From NCBI RefSeq assembly GCF_002078875.1, contig NC_034415.1, positions 25,693,413 to 25,757,412 on the forward strand: a stretch of DNA of 64,000 nucleotides, read 5' to 3'. This DNA comes from Numida meleagris (Eukaryota; Chordata; Aves; Galliformes; Numididae). Below are positions 48,476-59,352 of this stretch, piece after piece. The notes beneath the pieces are model-generated. The model saw only the letters and a program-made list of their open reading frames with translations, did not search any database and was not told where the DNA came from. Every line of letters starts with the position of its first letter. Position 1 is the first letter of the stretch. The position numbers were made by a program, and so were the translations under genes.

Positions 48476-49943
48476 TGAAGCAATAAATTCACTTTGTAAG
48501 TCTTTATGAGAGGTTTTACTGGAAATTAGAGTACATGTACTAAACAAAATGTCAGCTTATCTATATACAAATATTTGCCTGCAACTTGGATTCAAAACAA
48601 TGTATTGCATATTGCAGTGCAATTTGTATTACATTGGCTAGTAATCATGGCCTGGCCCCACACTTGGTGCTCCATCTGTATTTAAAGTCAGCTTCACTCT
48701 AAAAAATAAGCAGTGTCGGTGGGAAAACAGCTGAAGCAGTTTGCTCCAGGTTGCACAGTGAGGCCACGGGGATAATATGGAGCCAGGGCCTTTGAGCAGC
48801 CCTCCGGTGCAGCTCTGACTGTGCAGAGCCAGGACCATGCAGCAAAAGCTCTGATGGCCTTATCTTGCTGGTGGCTGGAATTATAACAATGCAGTGTGCA
48901 AATGCAGGCGGTTAGGGAGACAGCAGACACAACAAGGACAGAGGGACAAGATGCAGGCAAAGCATCCATCTCAGAGCAAACACGCAGAGCAGGAAGGCAG
49001 AAGGTGGATCCATTGCTTTAAAAATAGCCATGTAGGATGCTTTAGGGTTACACCATGCCCTGAGGAGTCCCAGGTGCCTGGTGTCATGGAGGCACGCAGA
49101 GATGCTCACTGAGGGAAGCAGCTTGCACCCTCAGCTTGCTGAGTGCCGACCGTTCTCCTCCACTTTCCCATTGCTTTCACAAAGCTCGTTGAGGAATGGT
49201 GAATTAAAGAGTGGGGAAAGAGGATTGTGGCAACATATGTCATTTATATGACATAAGTCATCACCACTGGGGCTTTGCAAAGGAGATGGCCACTGGGGAG
49301 CCATGGAGGGGCAGGGAGCAAATGGCAATTGCGGCACTTGCAGCAACAACAAAGCTCCCAGTAGCCCGGAGAGAGAAATCTTCTGCGGGCTGCTCCTCCT
49401 CGCAGCCACGGCATCCTGCATCCCAGGGCCAGCACAAAATGTGTCCCTTCAGAAGCTCCCACCCTTCTGCCTGCTCCAACAAACATCCTTTCAGGATCTC
49501 CGGTGAATAAGGAACTGTTTGACATACAGCTTCCCTGCGGCCGAGCCCGGCCCTGTGAGCGCCTGCTTGTCTCTCCAGCGCTGTGTAAACACGCACAGCA
49601 CAATCTGGAGCTATTTTTTCTCTCTTGAACAGCAGCGTAATTGCTTCTTCAAAGGGCAGTGTCCTCATGCCAAGCTCATCAAGCTGTCACTCAAGAGGGG
49701 CAGGTTTCAGGATGGGCGCTCCCCGTAGTTCCCGTTGCTGGATGGATGCTGTTGGCCTCCAGCTGCCGGGTTGGAGCAGGAACAACCCAAGAACAAGCCT
49801 CCTTGCCATGCCAGCTCCATCTCAGCTGCCCCTTGCCCTCCTTGGAGGCTTATTGGCATCACATTGGGGTGGGAGAAGGATGAAGTTTGTATTTTGGAGA
49901 TGGAGCGGAGCTGAGAGCACTGCTCTCAGTGCATTTTCTTACG

Positions 49944-50104
49944 GAACAGGCTGCCTGGAGAAGCTGTGTGTGCCCCATCCCTGGAGACCTTCAAGGCCAG
50001 GTTGGATGGGGCCCTGGGCAGCCTGATCTGGCGGGAGCAACCAGCCTACAGCAGGGATCTGTAAGGTCTCTTCCAACCTATGATTATGATTCCATGATTC
50101 TCTA
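49944..50104 (+). mobile_element. CR1 LINE 3' fragment
   Basis: CGGAACAGGCTGCCTGGAGA, CCCATCCCTGGAGACCTTCA, AGGCCAGGTTGGATGGGGCC, CTGGGCAGCCTGATCTG, AAGGTCTCTTCCAACC and ATGATTCCATGATTCTC follow the CR1 3' order on the plus strand. About 160 bases are present, with moderately degraded terminal repeats. Confidence 0.94.
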
Positions 50105-50683
50105 CGAACCTGTGATGCCAGGAGCTGTTCCGCAGGACAAAATAAAACTGCATTTAACCATAATTGGTGTGTATGGGGGTGGACCACAACTAGGCTCTCT
50201 GGTAGCGCTGATCAATGGCTGGTCAGTGGTTGGTCAGTGAGGCTCAGTGTTATGACTCACCTCCATGAGCATCTGTCCCTCCGGCCACAATCAGCAGCAA
50301 TCCAATGATGTTGGCCTTGTCCTACCACATCAGTAATATCCTGATTGAGCTGTAAATTTTCTGCTAAAAACCAATTGTCATGTTCAAGTTGTGCAGGGCG
50401 AACACTATCGCACTACAAGTTAGCAGAAGGAGATTCAATGTAAGAGCCAAATCAGTTACAGACTTATTCCATAAACTTCTCACAGTGTCATTGTATTTTT
50501 TCCTCCTTTGATGAATAGATTTTCCCGAGTTTGACAGATTTATTTTTTTTGTGGCAGGTATTTTTTCTCTCTCTACACTTTATGCCAGTTTTCCATTAAA
50601 TCTTAAGGAACAAGATGAGGTGAGAAGTAGGTTTGTTTGTAGCTGCAGTTTGATTTAGCTGTGTGTAGTTCATAGTTGAGAAC

Positions 50684-50695
50684 TTTTTTTTTTTT
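50684..50695. repeat. Poly(T) run, T12
   Basis: A twelve-base T homopolymer. No other feature is associated with it. Confidence 0.85.
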
Positions 50696-51072
50696 AAACA
50701 ACACATGGACTCTGTTTCCAAAGCCTTTGTATGGCTGTTTGGAAATACTGATGTTTTTAGGAGAGGGAAGAAATCTGAGGAAAACGATAGGATCTGCAAA
50801 TGGCATTAAAAAAATTAAAAAATTTTTAAAAGCCTGTTTTAAGCATCACCTTCAAAATGGAGATTTTCTAAAAGATTGTGGAATATTTATATATAGTTAA
50901 AAGGGATTTTTTGTAGAGACCTGTGGAATATTTATGCATCACCAAGAGGAATTTCACTCCATGTATAAAGGCAAGCCTTAGGTTTCCTTGGATTTCTGCA
51001 GAGATTTCCAAACCTATAAATGCTGTAAATATGATCAGACATTGCTCTTTATGAATTCTGTTAAACTGACAC

Positions 51073-51086
51073 TTTTTTTTTTTTTT
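51073..51086. repeat. Poly(T) run, T14
   Basis: A fourteen-base T homopolymer about 100 bases before the palindromic E-box. No source element is visible. Confidence 0.9.
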
Positions 51087-51188
51087 AAAGGGTATGATCC
51101 GTGGTTTATTTTGCTTGACCCATATTTGATGTTTAAGGAAATTAAATAGATCTCACGTTTAGTCTCCCGAAATAATACGTAGCGTCCA

Positions 51189-51237
51189 TTAACACGTGTT
51201 AAAATTAATGAAAGCATGGTGGTGAGCATATAAATAG
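51189..51237 (+). promoter_or_regulatory. Palindromic E-box with TATA-like box
   Basis: TTAACACGTGTTAA at 51189-51202 is a perfect 14-base palindrome around a CACGTG E-box, the site bound by bHLH-type factors. A consensus TATAAATAG lies at 51229-51237, so transcription could start near 51,265 on the plus strand. No open frame or splice donor clearly follows. Each motif is individually expected by chance in 64 kb; only the spacing is suggestive. Confidence 0.25.
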
Positions 51238-53437
51238 CACAGCTGATGGGCTGGTCTGTTAAACTAGAGCTGAGCTCTCCCTGCTGTAAAATGTGCAGAG
51301 TAGATTCACAGAGATAAGAAGTAATCGCTCTTCAGTTGTTTCTGCATTATGGGCTCTCTGGTTACGCAGTGGTCAGCAATGTGGTATTCCGTCAGCGTAG
51401 CCTTAGTGCTGTGATTCTTAGAGGTTGCCTGGTGTTTCCACTTCCAGCCCTAGGAGGAAGCAGCAGGTCTGTGCCTGCTCACTTGCACAGCAGTGTCTTG
51501 CCATAATTACATGGCACGGAGCCACTTGTGGTGGCTAGTCCTATTTGTTAACCTATTCAGTTTTTCCCTATTATTAAACTTCCTAATTTGTTTTTCCCCT
51601 CAGATGGCAGTTCTCCATGCCCACCTCCACTGATGTCTATGGAGCTATGGTCCAACACCATGGTTCTCCAATGGCAAGTTCATTACCCATTGGCTTAAGC
51701 TTGGTTTTGAAAGCACAAATTACGTCAAAATCTGCTCCTTTGCTTTTCTTTTTCTTTGCTGTATAACAAAAAGTGTGACACCATTAAGCAAGTGCTGAAG
51801 GCTATAAGCACCTCTTATCACCTATCTCTTTGCATCACCTGGGAAAGGCTTGCAGGTGCTTTGCATCTCTCATTGCCACTTTCTCCATCCCCACAAGGAA
51901 CCTCCCTCCTTCTCCTGGAGGCAGTGAGTGTCTGTTGCACACAGTCAGGCATGCTCGCAGTACAGTGGTGGTGGTGGGGAAGTGAGGCCAAAGTTTTGAT
52001 TGAATATCCAGATAAGATGTCAAACTGGAACCTCCTTCCCATTAGGAAGCTGCTACAAAGATTAAAACCTTAAATGTGATCTCACATGAGGTCAGAAAAT
52101 TAATTCCTCCCCCCCAAAAAAATAAAAATCACATCCCGCAGAGAAATAGACAGAAGTGGTGTGGGAGTTTCTATAGAAAATATCAACGGACCTCAAGCAT
52201 GTACACCCCCTGCAGAGGTGGTGTTCATCAAAAGCATTTTCTTTACCACCAGACCTCATCCCAATTAAACCTGGAGATTTTTTTTTCCGTTAGCCCATAC
52301 CAGAAAGCGTCAAACACTGGTTCCAAACTCCAGTGACATCATAGGGATGCTTTCCAAGGGCTAATGGGCTTTGGGATCAGGCTGCTGGGTTTTGTTCCAA
52401 GCTTTCACAACAGTGAGCTTAAGCTGGTCCGAGAAGATTTTCCTACATTACCTTCATTTGGGACAAAATTCCTCGCCCATGCAGTGGGCCTGAAAGGAAG
52501 CCTATTTAAATCCCATTGATCACATGAAAGGGGATGGAATTATCAGCACGATGGAGGGGAGGGATGCCCATACCAATGGCTTTGCTTCTCTAGCTGAGAT
52601 GAGGAGACAGTGGAGAGAAGGCTGCCCAAATAGAGCTGAGAGGTTTGCAAGGGATGGAGCAGGGAGAGCCCACAGAGGAGAGCTCCCAGGGGGTCCACAC
52701 TCTGCTTAGCAGCTTTGCTGGGCTTCATCAAAGAGGCTGCGCGAGAAGGGTGGATCTGAATATTTCTCTGCCTTCCTTTTGGTGGTATTCATCCACCCAG
52801 CATTAGACATTAATCTCGGCCTAATTGACCAGAAGCCCTCAGATCCACGGTATGTGAATATGATCCTAATTAGCTCACCTCAGGTTACGCATTGATTTTC
52901 TGCCTCTTGCCTTTTGGAGCTGTGGAGCAGCTTGTTTTTGAGGAGAACATAAAAGAGAGAAGGGCAGGGGGAGGGTGTTAGTTACAGCCATAAATTTTAC
53001 AGTTAATTGGAAACCACATTAAATGGCAACATCAGTTTATAGATCAACTCTGCAACTGCTTGGTCGTTAAAGCAGTGGTGGTAGGTTATTGTGTTGTAGC
53101 CTTGTAAAATATGGGCACCGTATTTGCTGGGGGAGAACTTAAAAAGAACAATAAAATCTGCAATGTCTTTGATTTCTTGGTTTGCTTATGTTACAGCCAG
53201 CAGTATGGTACGATCTGTGTGTGCGTCTTTCTGGGGTGTGAGCATTTTCAAGGCTCCATAGGGCAAACCTAATGGATAATTCAGATCCAAGGAGTCCTCT
53301 GGAGAGATGGACTCGCCCTATGTCACTCCTTGTCTGCTCCATCCAAGCAGGATGTGGCCAGACCACACCTTATTTGCAATGCTTCCAGGGGCAACAATTG
53401 CCAGTGCTGCCCCATGCATCAGCTGTGTCTGTTCACA

Positions 53438-53610
53438 TAGAATCATAGAATCTTTAAGGCTGGGAAAGACCACTAAGATCATCTAGTCCAACAAACAACC
53501 CATCCTCACCATGCCCATTAAATCATGTCCCTCAGTGCAAAATCTGCCCTTTTCTTGAACATCTCTGTGACCCTCCATCAGGACCTTCAGAGCCACAGAG
53601 CATCATGTGC
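53438..53610 (-). mobile_element. CR1 LINE 3' fragment
   Basis: CATAGAATCATAGAATCTTT, AAGGCTGGGAAAGACCAC, AAGATCATCTAGTCCAACAA, CCCATTAAATCATGTCCC and TTTTCTTGAACATCTCTGTG match the reversed CR1 3' region of the 'aaagaccactaagatcat' type. About 170 bases are present; the right part is diverged and its end is approximate. Confidence 0.93.
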
Positions 53611-55628
53611 CTCTCCAGGTTCAGCCAGGCACGAGGACAAGATTCAAGTGCAAAAATAGAACTCGGAAGTAATAGGAAGTGGAATCTCTTCCCAGGCAGT
53701 GCCTAATCTTCGCCTGTCTTGTGAAAATATGAGCATATAATTTGGACTGTGAGGAGCTTCTTTTGAAGGTTTGGCCGCTGCTAGAGGTGCTGAGCTCGTT
53801 GGAAAATTCCAGCCATGATATGCTGCCCAATGACCAATGAATTTTGCATTGATGTTTTCCTTCCTAATCGGAGAGAGAAAGAACTATTTGTGAGACTGTT
53901 GTGATGTTTGCTGGAGGAATTAGGGTTAATAACACCTCTAGGCTTCATGTGTCACAAACCATCTTCCAGCTGAGGAACAGTAAGCACTGCCTTACTGTGG
54001 GGATAATCACAAAGCTTTTCTTAAAAAAAAAATAATAGGAGTAGGCAAATGGAAATTATTTCAGAAACATGATAATGAGGATTGGGAAGCTAATTGCACA
54101 AGGTGAAATGTTTTATGCGATGCTACCACTCACCACGCTTCACAGCATCTCTCTGGACATAAGTGCACTCACTTTGTGGGGTATAGCAACGAGATGGGAC
54201 GAAGCCCATGGCTGTCATGAGCCATGGTGGCTGTGGGTCCAGGTGCAGAGAGGAAAGTGGACACAACCCCCTCTGGTTGTTTGTAGATGCAGGCTTTACT
54301 CTAGATGGCTGTGGGGCTGCTGGTTGCCTTCTTTCCTCCCTAAAACCCCTGGCTGAATTCCTACTGCAGGAAGAGCTGTTCTGAATGAGGTCCAACTGGG
54401 TGGTGACAGCAGTCACCAGCACAAGGCTGTCAGACTTCATTTGTTGGGTTGATGGGATTGACCTTCCCACTCACTTTCTGAGAGATGGAAAACCATCAAT
54501 ATTCCGGGCATGTTATGGGCTCTTCCTGCAGGACTCACAAGGCCACACACAAGACCTCGCTGCACTCTTAGCTTGAGAGCCAGAAGAGCAGCAGAGAGCT
54601 TTCAAGAATGTGTGAAGGGCCTCTTCTGTCTCTTTCCTGTGAACAGCAAGAGTTTCTATTGCCTGCATTTCAGAAAGTGCTGTAGTCTTGTGAATGCTAA
54701 ATCCACTTAAAAAGTAGCGTAAAGACAATTGGGCAAGAGTGATCAAAAACGTCATAATCCTGTTAAGTTTATTTGGTTGCTTCCTAATGGAGAGGGTTCT
54801 AAAAGCTCTTAGTAACCCGGCCTCTGAGTAGCGTAGCATGCTGCTCTGTGATTATTTCCTTAAGAAAGAAAGAAAAAAGGAAGGAAGCTGCTGTTCATCT
54901 AATGCAAAGGGAAAGGGCAATGCCTCTCTGTTTGAAAGGTGTGCACTAATAAGATAGATGATCTGACTGCCCTGCATTGAGGGACAAAGATATACTCATG
55001 ATGTTTTGCTCTGGTTTTTGGCTTTTGTTTCTCATTTTATTCTATTCTGAGGAAGCTTTGCTTGTTTAAGGGGGGCATAAAGACACTATCTTCCACCAGG
55101 CTGAATCCCACTTTTGACACGTGAAAGTGCTCTAGCCACCTCCCAGATGTCCGTGCTGATGCAAGAGCAACTACTGGTTTCTATAAGATGTCATTGCCAG
55201 ATCGTGGTCCTGGGGAACCTCATGGTGTGAGAATGAGTGTGGCATGTTGTTAGTGCTTTGATATTGAGCAGGGGATCACTGGGGACCTTCTGTCTGAGGA
55301 CAGAGATGAAAGATGGGGCTTATCTCAGCCAGGCAAGGGGCATAGGCCAGTGTATACTGTGCTGTCCTGCTGCAGGGAAACTCAATCATGAATTGGTCTT
55401 TGGAGACAAAAAGCTCAGTATCTCTTTTGTAACAAATGCTTAAAACTGCCTCTATAGTTGAATTTTATCATTATTTGGGTGTCATTCTCTTTACTGCCTC
55501 ATTTTTAAAAATGAAGACTTTGTCAGGAAAATGTAACACACCCCTGGAAAGACATTATTTTCATTATAAAGTTTCCTCCGTCCCCAGCTAGAAATGCAAA
55601 TCAGAGATAAAATCTGACACATTCTCAC
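53611..55628. other. Low-copy non-coding sequence
   Basis: About 2 kb of mixed sequence with no recognised gene. A minus frame at 53621-53830 has a Ser-rich, fairly protein-like product but no recognisable domain, and it abuts the preceding CR1 fragment. Confidence 0.5.
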
Positions 55629-55875
55629 CAGTTCTTTCTTTGGCGAGAGGAAAAGAGGGGTCACTGAGCTCTGGGTCTGACGTACAGGATGCCACTTGAG
55701 CCGTCATCCCTGATAACTTCAACTTGAACTTGTCCACTTTTGTAAATGGGGCTGTTTTATAACCTTGCAGGAGAGACTTGGAGCTTTGTATGCTGTTCTG
55801 TGCGATGACAATCTGCCCTGGTGTAATGGTGTTAAATGCTCTTGTGTTTAGCACCAGGGACCGACCTGCTGAGGT
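55629..55875 (-). other. Candidate host coding exon (unidentified)
   Basis: A 247-base minus-strand segment is open in one frame (82 codons plus one base). It is bounded upstream by TATCTTAG, an AG acceptor whose TAG is itself the in-frame stop, and downstream by ACTG followed by GTGAGA, a good donor. The product is rich in Ser, Lys, Thr and Leu with one Cys and no Trp, unlike most chance frames in this window; motifs include TPGQIVIAQNS and KVDKFKLKLSG. I cannot assign a family. The region before the acceptor is not strongly pyrimidine-rich, which weakens the call. Chance frames of this length are common here, so only composition and splice sites favour an exon. The frame would continue to a stop at 55588 if the donor is not used. 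Confidence 0.25.
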
Positions 55876-58800
55876 CTAAGATACCCTTGGTGTGCGCAGA
55901 GCACTTTTCAGGCATGGCATCATGTGATAGAAGGACTCCAATGGGCTTGGGCAGAAATCTGCAGTTAGTCCTGATCTCTAGTATCGAAAAAGTCCTTCTA
56001 AATCCTTAAAGAAAGCTGAGAAATCAGGCACTCGATTTTCCTTCCCCATTAAAATCATCGTAAATGAATCTTTTTTTAATACAAGACAAAACAATAACCC
56101 TATATACCACAATTGCTGCTGAAGTCTAAGGAAGAGTGTCCAAGCCCCAGTTTCTTGGGATTTTCATGTGGTTCCTCGAACAGATTCAGCTATATTCAGA
56201 CTATTTATGTCTCCTCACAGCTCAGTGATAAAATATAGGCCTGCGGCCATCAGCAGCAGAACTTCCTGCAATGAAGAAAGCAGAAATTAGCATGGATAAT
56301 CCAAACCACACCACCAAAGTGAATGGCTGGTTGTGAGCCCAGCCTGCATCTGGATTGCAGGCTGGGCCATCCATCACTGGAACCAGGTTCCCTGGTCCAG
56401 CAGCAGGTTTACTACAAGACAGGACAGTGATGTCTTCCCTCCACACTGACACAGCCACGGCACAGGTGATATTATATGCAACCATCATCTCATAGAGTCC
56501 TCAATGAAGGAGAAATCAAATTTTCTCCAAACCTTCAGCCCATGTCTCATGGCACACATGAGGATCACTCACCACTGCCAGCTCAGTGGAGTTTTAGCAG
56601 TGCAGAATTGCAAATTTCAGAGGTTAAGGCCGTTTATGGATGCTGGCTCCAACAACGCCTTTTGTATTAGTCAGAGAGGAAAAGCATTATTCTCACAAAC
56701 CGCTCCAATTTCTGTTTGTTTGTTTGTTTTTAATTTTGTATGTAATGTGTAATTTCACATTGCACGATTGCCAAACAAAGCTCTTTCAACCTTTGTTTAC
56801 AAAAGATGTGCTTGGCTGGATTTGTGAGCCTTCAGATGGCAGAAGAGAAAAATAGTTGAGACAACTGGAAAAGGCAGAAATTAGTTTTCGTTCTTAAGGT
56901 GACCCTAGTGCTGTTTGAGGACTCAAGGCTGTTTTGTGTCTGATGTTGCTGCGCAAGGATCATCCCAGGGCTGCATTTTGGAGCAGAAATGAACTGCTCA
57001 GTTGAGGCAGGGCAAGACTGACATTCAGGAATCATGAGTGGGAAAGGAATGGAAAGCAGTGCCAAACTTCCTTCCTCACACACATTTCTTGCCCATCTCA
57101 CCCCAGTGAGTCCTGCTGCAGCTGAAACGTGTGTGTGTTTGCAATTGTTTGGGTTTCTTACAGGCTGCACCAGCACATAGACACGGATGCCTCTGGGCAG
57201 CCTGACAGGTTGCATGCCAGCTGCTGCAGAGCCAGGAGCTTGGCACTGAAGTTTTGGGACCATACTTGGTGGTTAACAGCAGAAGACATTGTCCAGCGCT
57301 CCGTCCCTATGTAGCTGAGAGCCTTCCAGCTTGGATATTCTGTGTGTTTACTTTACAGGGAAATTGTGTTCTGAATTGTATGAGTAAGGAGAAAAATCAT
57401 CTGTATGTTCCTGGCAGGATTCTACATCTTAGCTCCTTCTTTTGACTCCATTTTTTGCCCATCTTTCATTTATCCCTTTCAAATAGGAATGCATACAGGG
57501 GTCAGTTGAAACTGGTATGTGTGTCTTATATCGGAAAGATTAATTGTTCAGAAATGTCCTGTTTATAATAAAACTCCCTTACAGTACTTGGGCTATATCA
57601 AGAGAGCTTAGAGCTGGCACAGATCAGTTATTCCCATTTTTGAGGGCTATTTATAGCACCAAAGCAATACAAAGGAAGCCCATAACACCTCTGTACTTAG
57701 TATTCATTACACACATGCTTATTATATAGGTATGCGTGAGATAAAGACAGAGATAGATTTGCTCAGCACAATGTTTAAGCTGTGCCAAAGAAGCGAAATT
57801 CCATCCCCAGAGTCTAACAGCAAAGGCAGATGGGGTCTAGCAGTGAAATCATAGATTATGATCACAGCTAAATGGCTTCTTTGAGCAAGGAGATGAGTTG
57901 GCGTATTTGCCCTGGGAGGCTGCCTCTGACACACATGACATTATAAATAAAGAGGCATGAGCCAGATGCCAAGGATGTGAGCCAGAGCTGATAAAAGTGA
58001 GTGGGAGTATTCAATGTCAATAGCTTCAGAGCAGGTCTGCCATGCCAAGTGCTGTCCAAAAGGAGCTGCTGCAGCTGGGCATCCCCCATCTCCCCTGGAA
58101 GGTGCTGTGGTAGCAGTGCCACAGGGTTTGGATACTTCACTCCTTGCCCTTAGCATCCCTCACCATCCCCGTGAGGCAGCACTGTCATTTCTGCCAACAG
58201 GTAGCACAGGTGTTGCAGGATGGCTTCTTAAGACACCTCTGTCTGTGATGTAAAGGCAGCTGGATTAGCAGCAGTTCCAAATGCCTGGGGGCTCCAGAAG
58301 GAACCCACGTGCTAGAACAGTCTCTGCTCAGTGTGGCTTGGAGAAAGTAAGGCAATGAGTTCATGATATCTGCACTTGTGTTGTAAGCCTGAATTGTACA
58401 TCATGAATATCTGAGGATCACTTCTTCTCAAAGTGTAAACCAGACCACACCTAGCAAAGGCATAAAAATACTCTTTGGCACTCATCAAGTGGCTGTTTAA
58501 ATTAACCAGACTCAGCCTGAAATCCAGTTGCCTCCACCCAGTGGCTTCACAGCAAGCTGGTGAGATATTAGATATATTTATTTCAGAAATTAGTTCTCAC
58601 TAGGGATTTTCTAACAAATTTCTTCCATTAGAAAGATACACGGGAGCTTTCTTTGTTAAAGCCTGCAGCTCTTGTCTTGTGGGAATAGGTGGCGTTCCTT
58701 TCCTTACTCATTTGTGAAGGTTTCCAGCCAAGAACGGGGACACAACTAGCCAAAGAGAGGAGTCCACCCAACTGAACTAATGTCAGGTCACTGGAAACAG

Positions 58801-59208
58801 TGGAAAATGTTCTGTTAATGCTCTAGTTGGCTGCGTGCTCTCCAGAAGCAGTGCATTTTTCACAGAGGATGTTCCCGCTAATGAAGATCCCATTAACCCA
58901 TCTTCTCTTCTGGTCCCACCTTTTCCGTTTCTGTCATGTTCCCCGGTCCCCAAAGTGCAGGCTCCTGGAGTTAGAAAGATGAGTAACAATATATCTTCAC
59001 TTCTGGAAAAAAAATTAAATCCTTATGGCCACTGCTAGAAGAGTTCTGCTGCCTCCAGCATGCTGGGAGAATTTCTGAGGAGATACCATTAGCCCTAAAA
59101 CTGATTTCCTCTAGCCAGCAGAGCTCCTTGCATGTTTATGTAATTATGGGCAGAGGTTATACTCCAACCTCCTTGTGCCACATTTGCTCTTTAAATTAAA
59201 ACACTCTG
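55876..59208. other. Low-copy non-coding sequence
   Basis: About 3.3 kb of mixed sequence. It includes a (GTTT)4 repeat at 56714-56730. The minus frame at 56832-57263 and the overlapping frames at 57868-58253 have no recognisable domain and overlap on both strands. No RNA gene is recognised. Confidence 0.55.
56714..56730. repeat. (GTTT)4 short tandem repeat
   Basis: Four consecutive GTTT units in a T-rich context. It is a minor simple repeat. Confidence 0.8.
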
Positions 59209-59229
59209 TTGTTGGTTGGTTGGTTGGTT
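59209..59229. repeat. (TTGG)n short tandem repeat
   Basis: About five GGTT/TTGG units just before the plus-strand CR1 fragment at 59250. It is a simple repeat. Confidence 0.85.
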
Positions 59230-59249
59230 CTTTATTCCTTTGCACTACA

Positions 59250-59352
59250 GGGTGGATGTCACGCTGAGTGACATGGTTTCCAGCAGTCACAGGCATGGGC
59301 TGGTAGTCGGACTGGATGATCTTCGTGTCTTTCTAACCTTAATGGTTCTACT
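59250..59352 (+). mobile_element. CR1 LINE 3' end, diverged
   Basis: GTGGATGTCACGCTGAGTGA, CATGGTTTCCAGCAGTCACA, CGGACTGGATGATCTTCGTG and CTAACCTTAATGGTTCTACT match a plus-strand CR1 tail of the 'gatcttagaggtcttttccaacc' type, with several substitutions and decayed terminal repeats. The start is approximate. Confidence 0.85.

Larger units (their letters stand above)
43670..49943. other. Low-copy non-coding sequence
   Basis: The longest CR1-free interval of the right half, about 6.3 kb. It holds a T14 run (43855-43868), a CpG-enriched patch (46120-46490), an AT-rich block (48290-48640) with a hairpin, and a smaller GC- and CpG-rich patch near 49500-49600. Open frames at 49211-49668 are mutually antisense and have no recognised domain. 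No gene or RNA can be named. Confidence 0.55.
50105..53437. other. AT-rich low-copy sequence
   Basis: No gene recognised. The interval holds a T12 run (50684-50695), a T14 run (51073-51086), a 14-base direct repeat at 50877-50890 and 50922-50935, a palindromic E-box with a TATA-like box (51189-51237) and a homeodomain-motif-rich block (52790-53060). Open frames are short and overlap on both strands. Confidence 0.55.
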
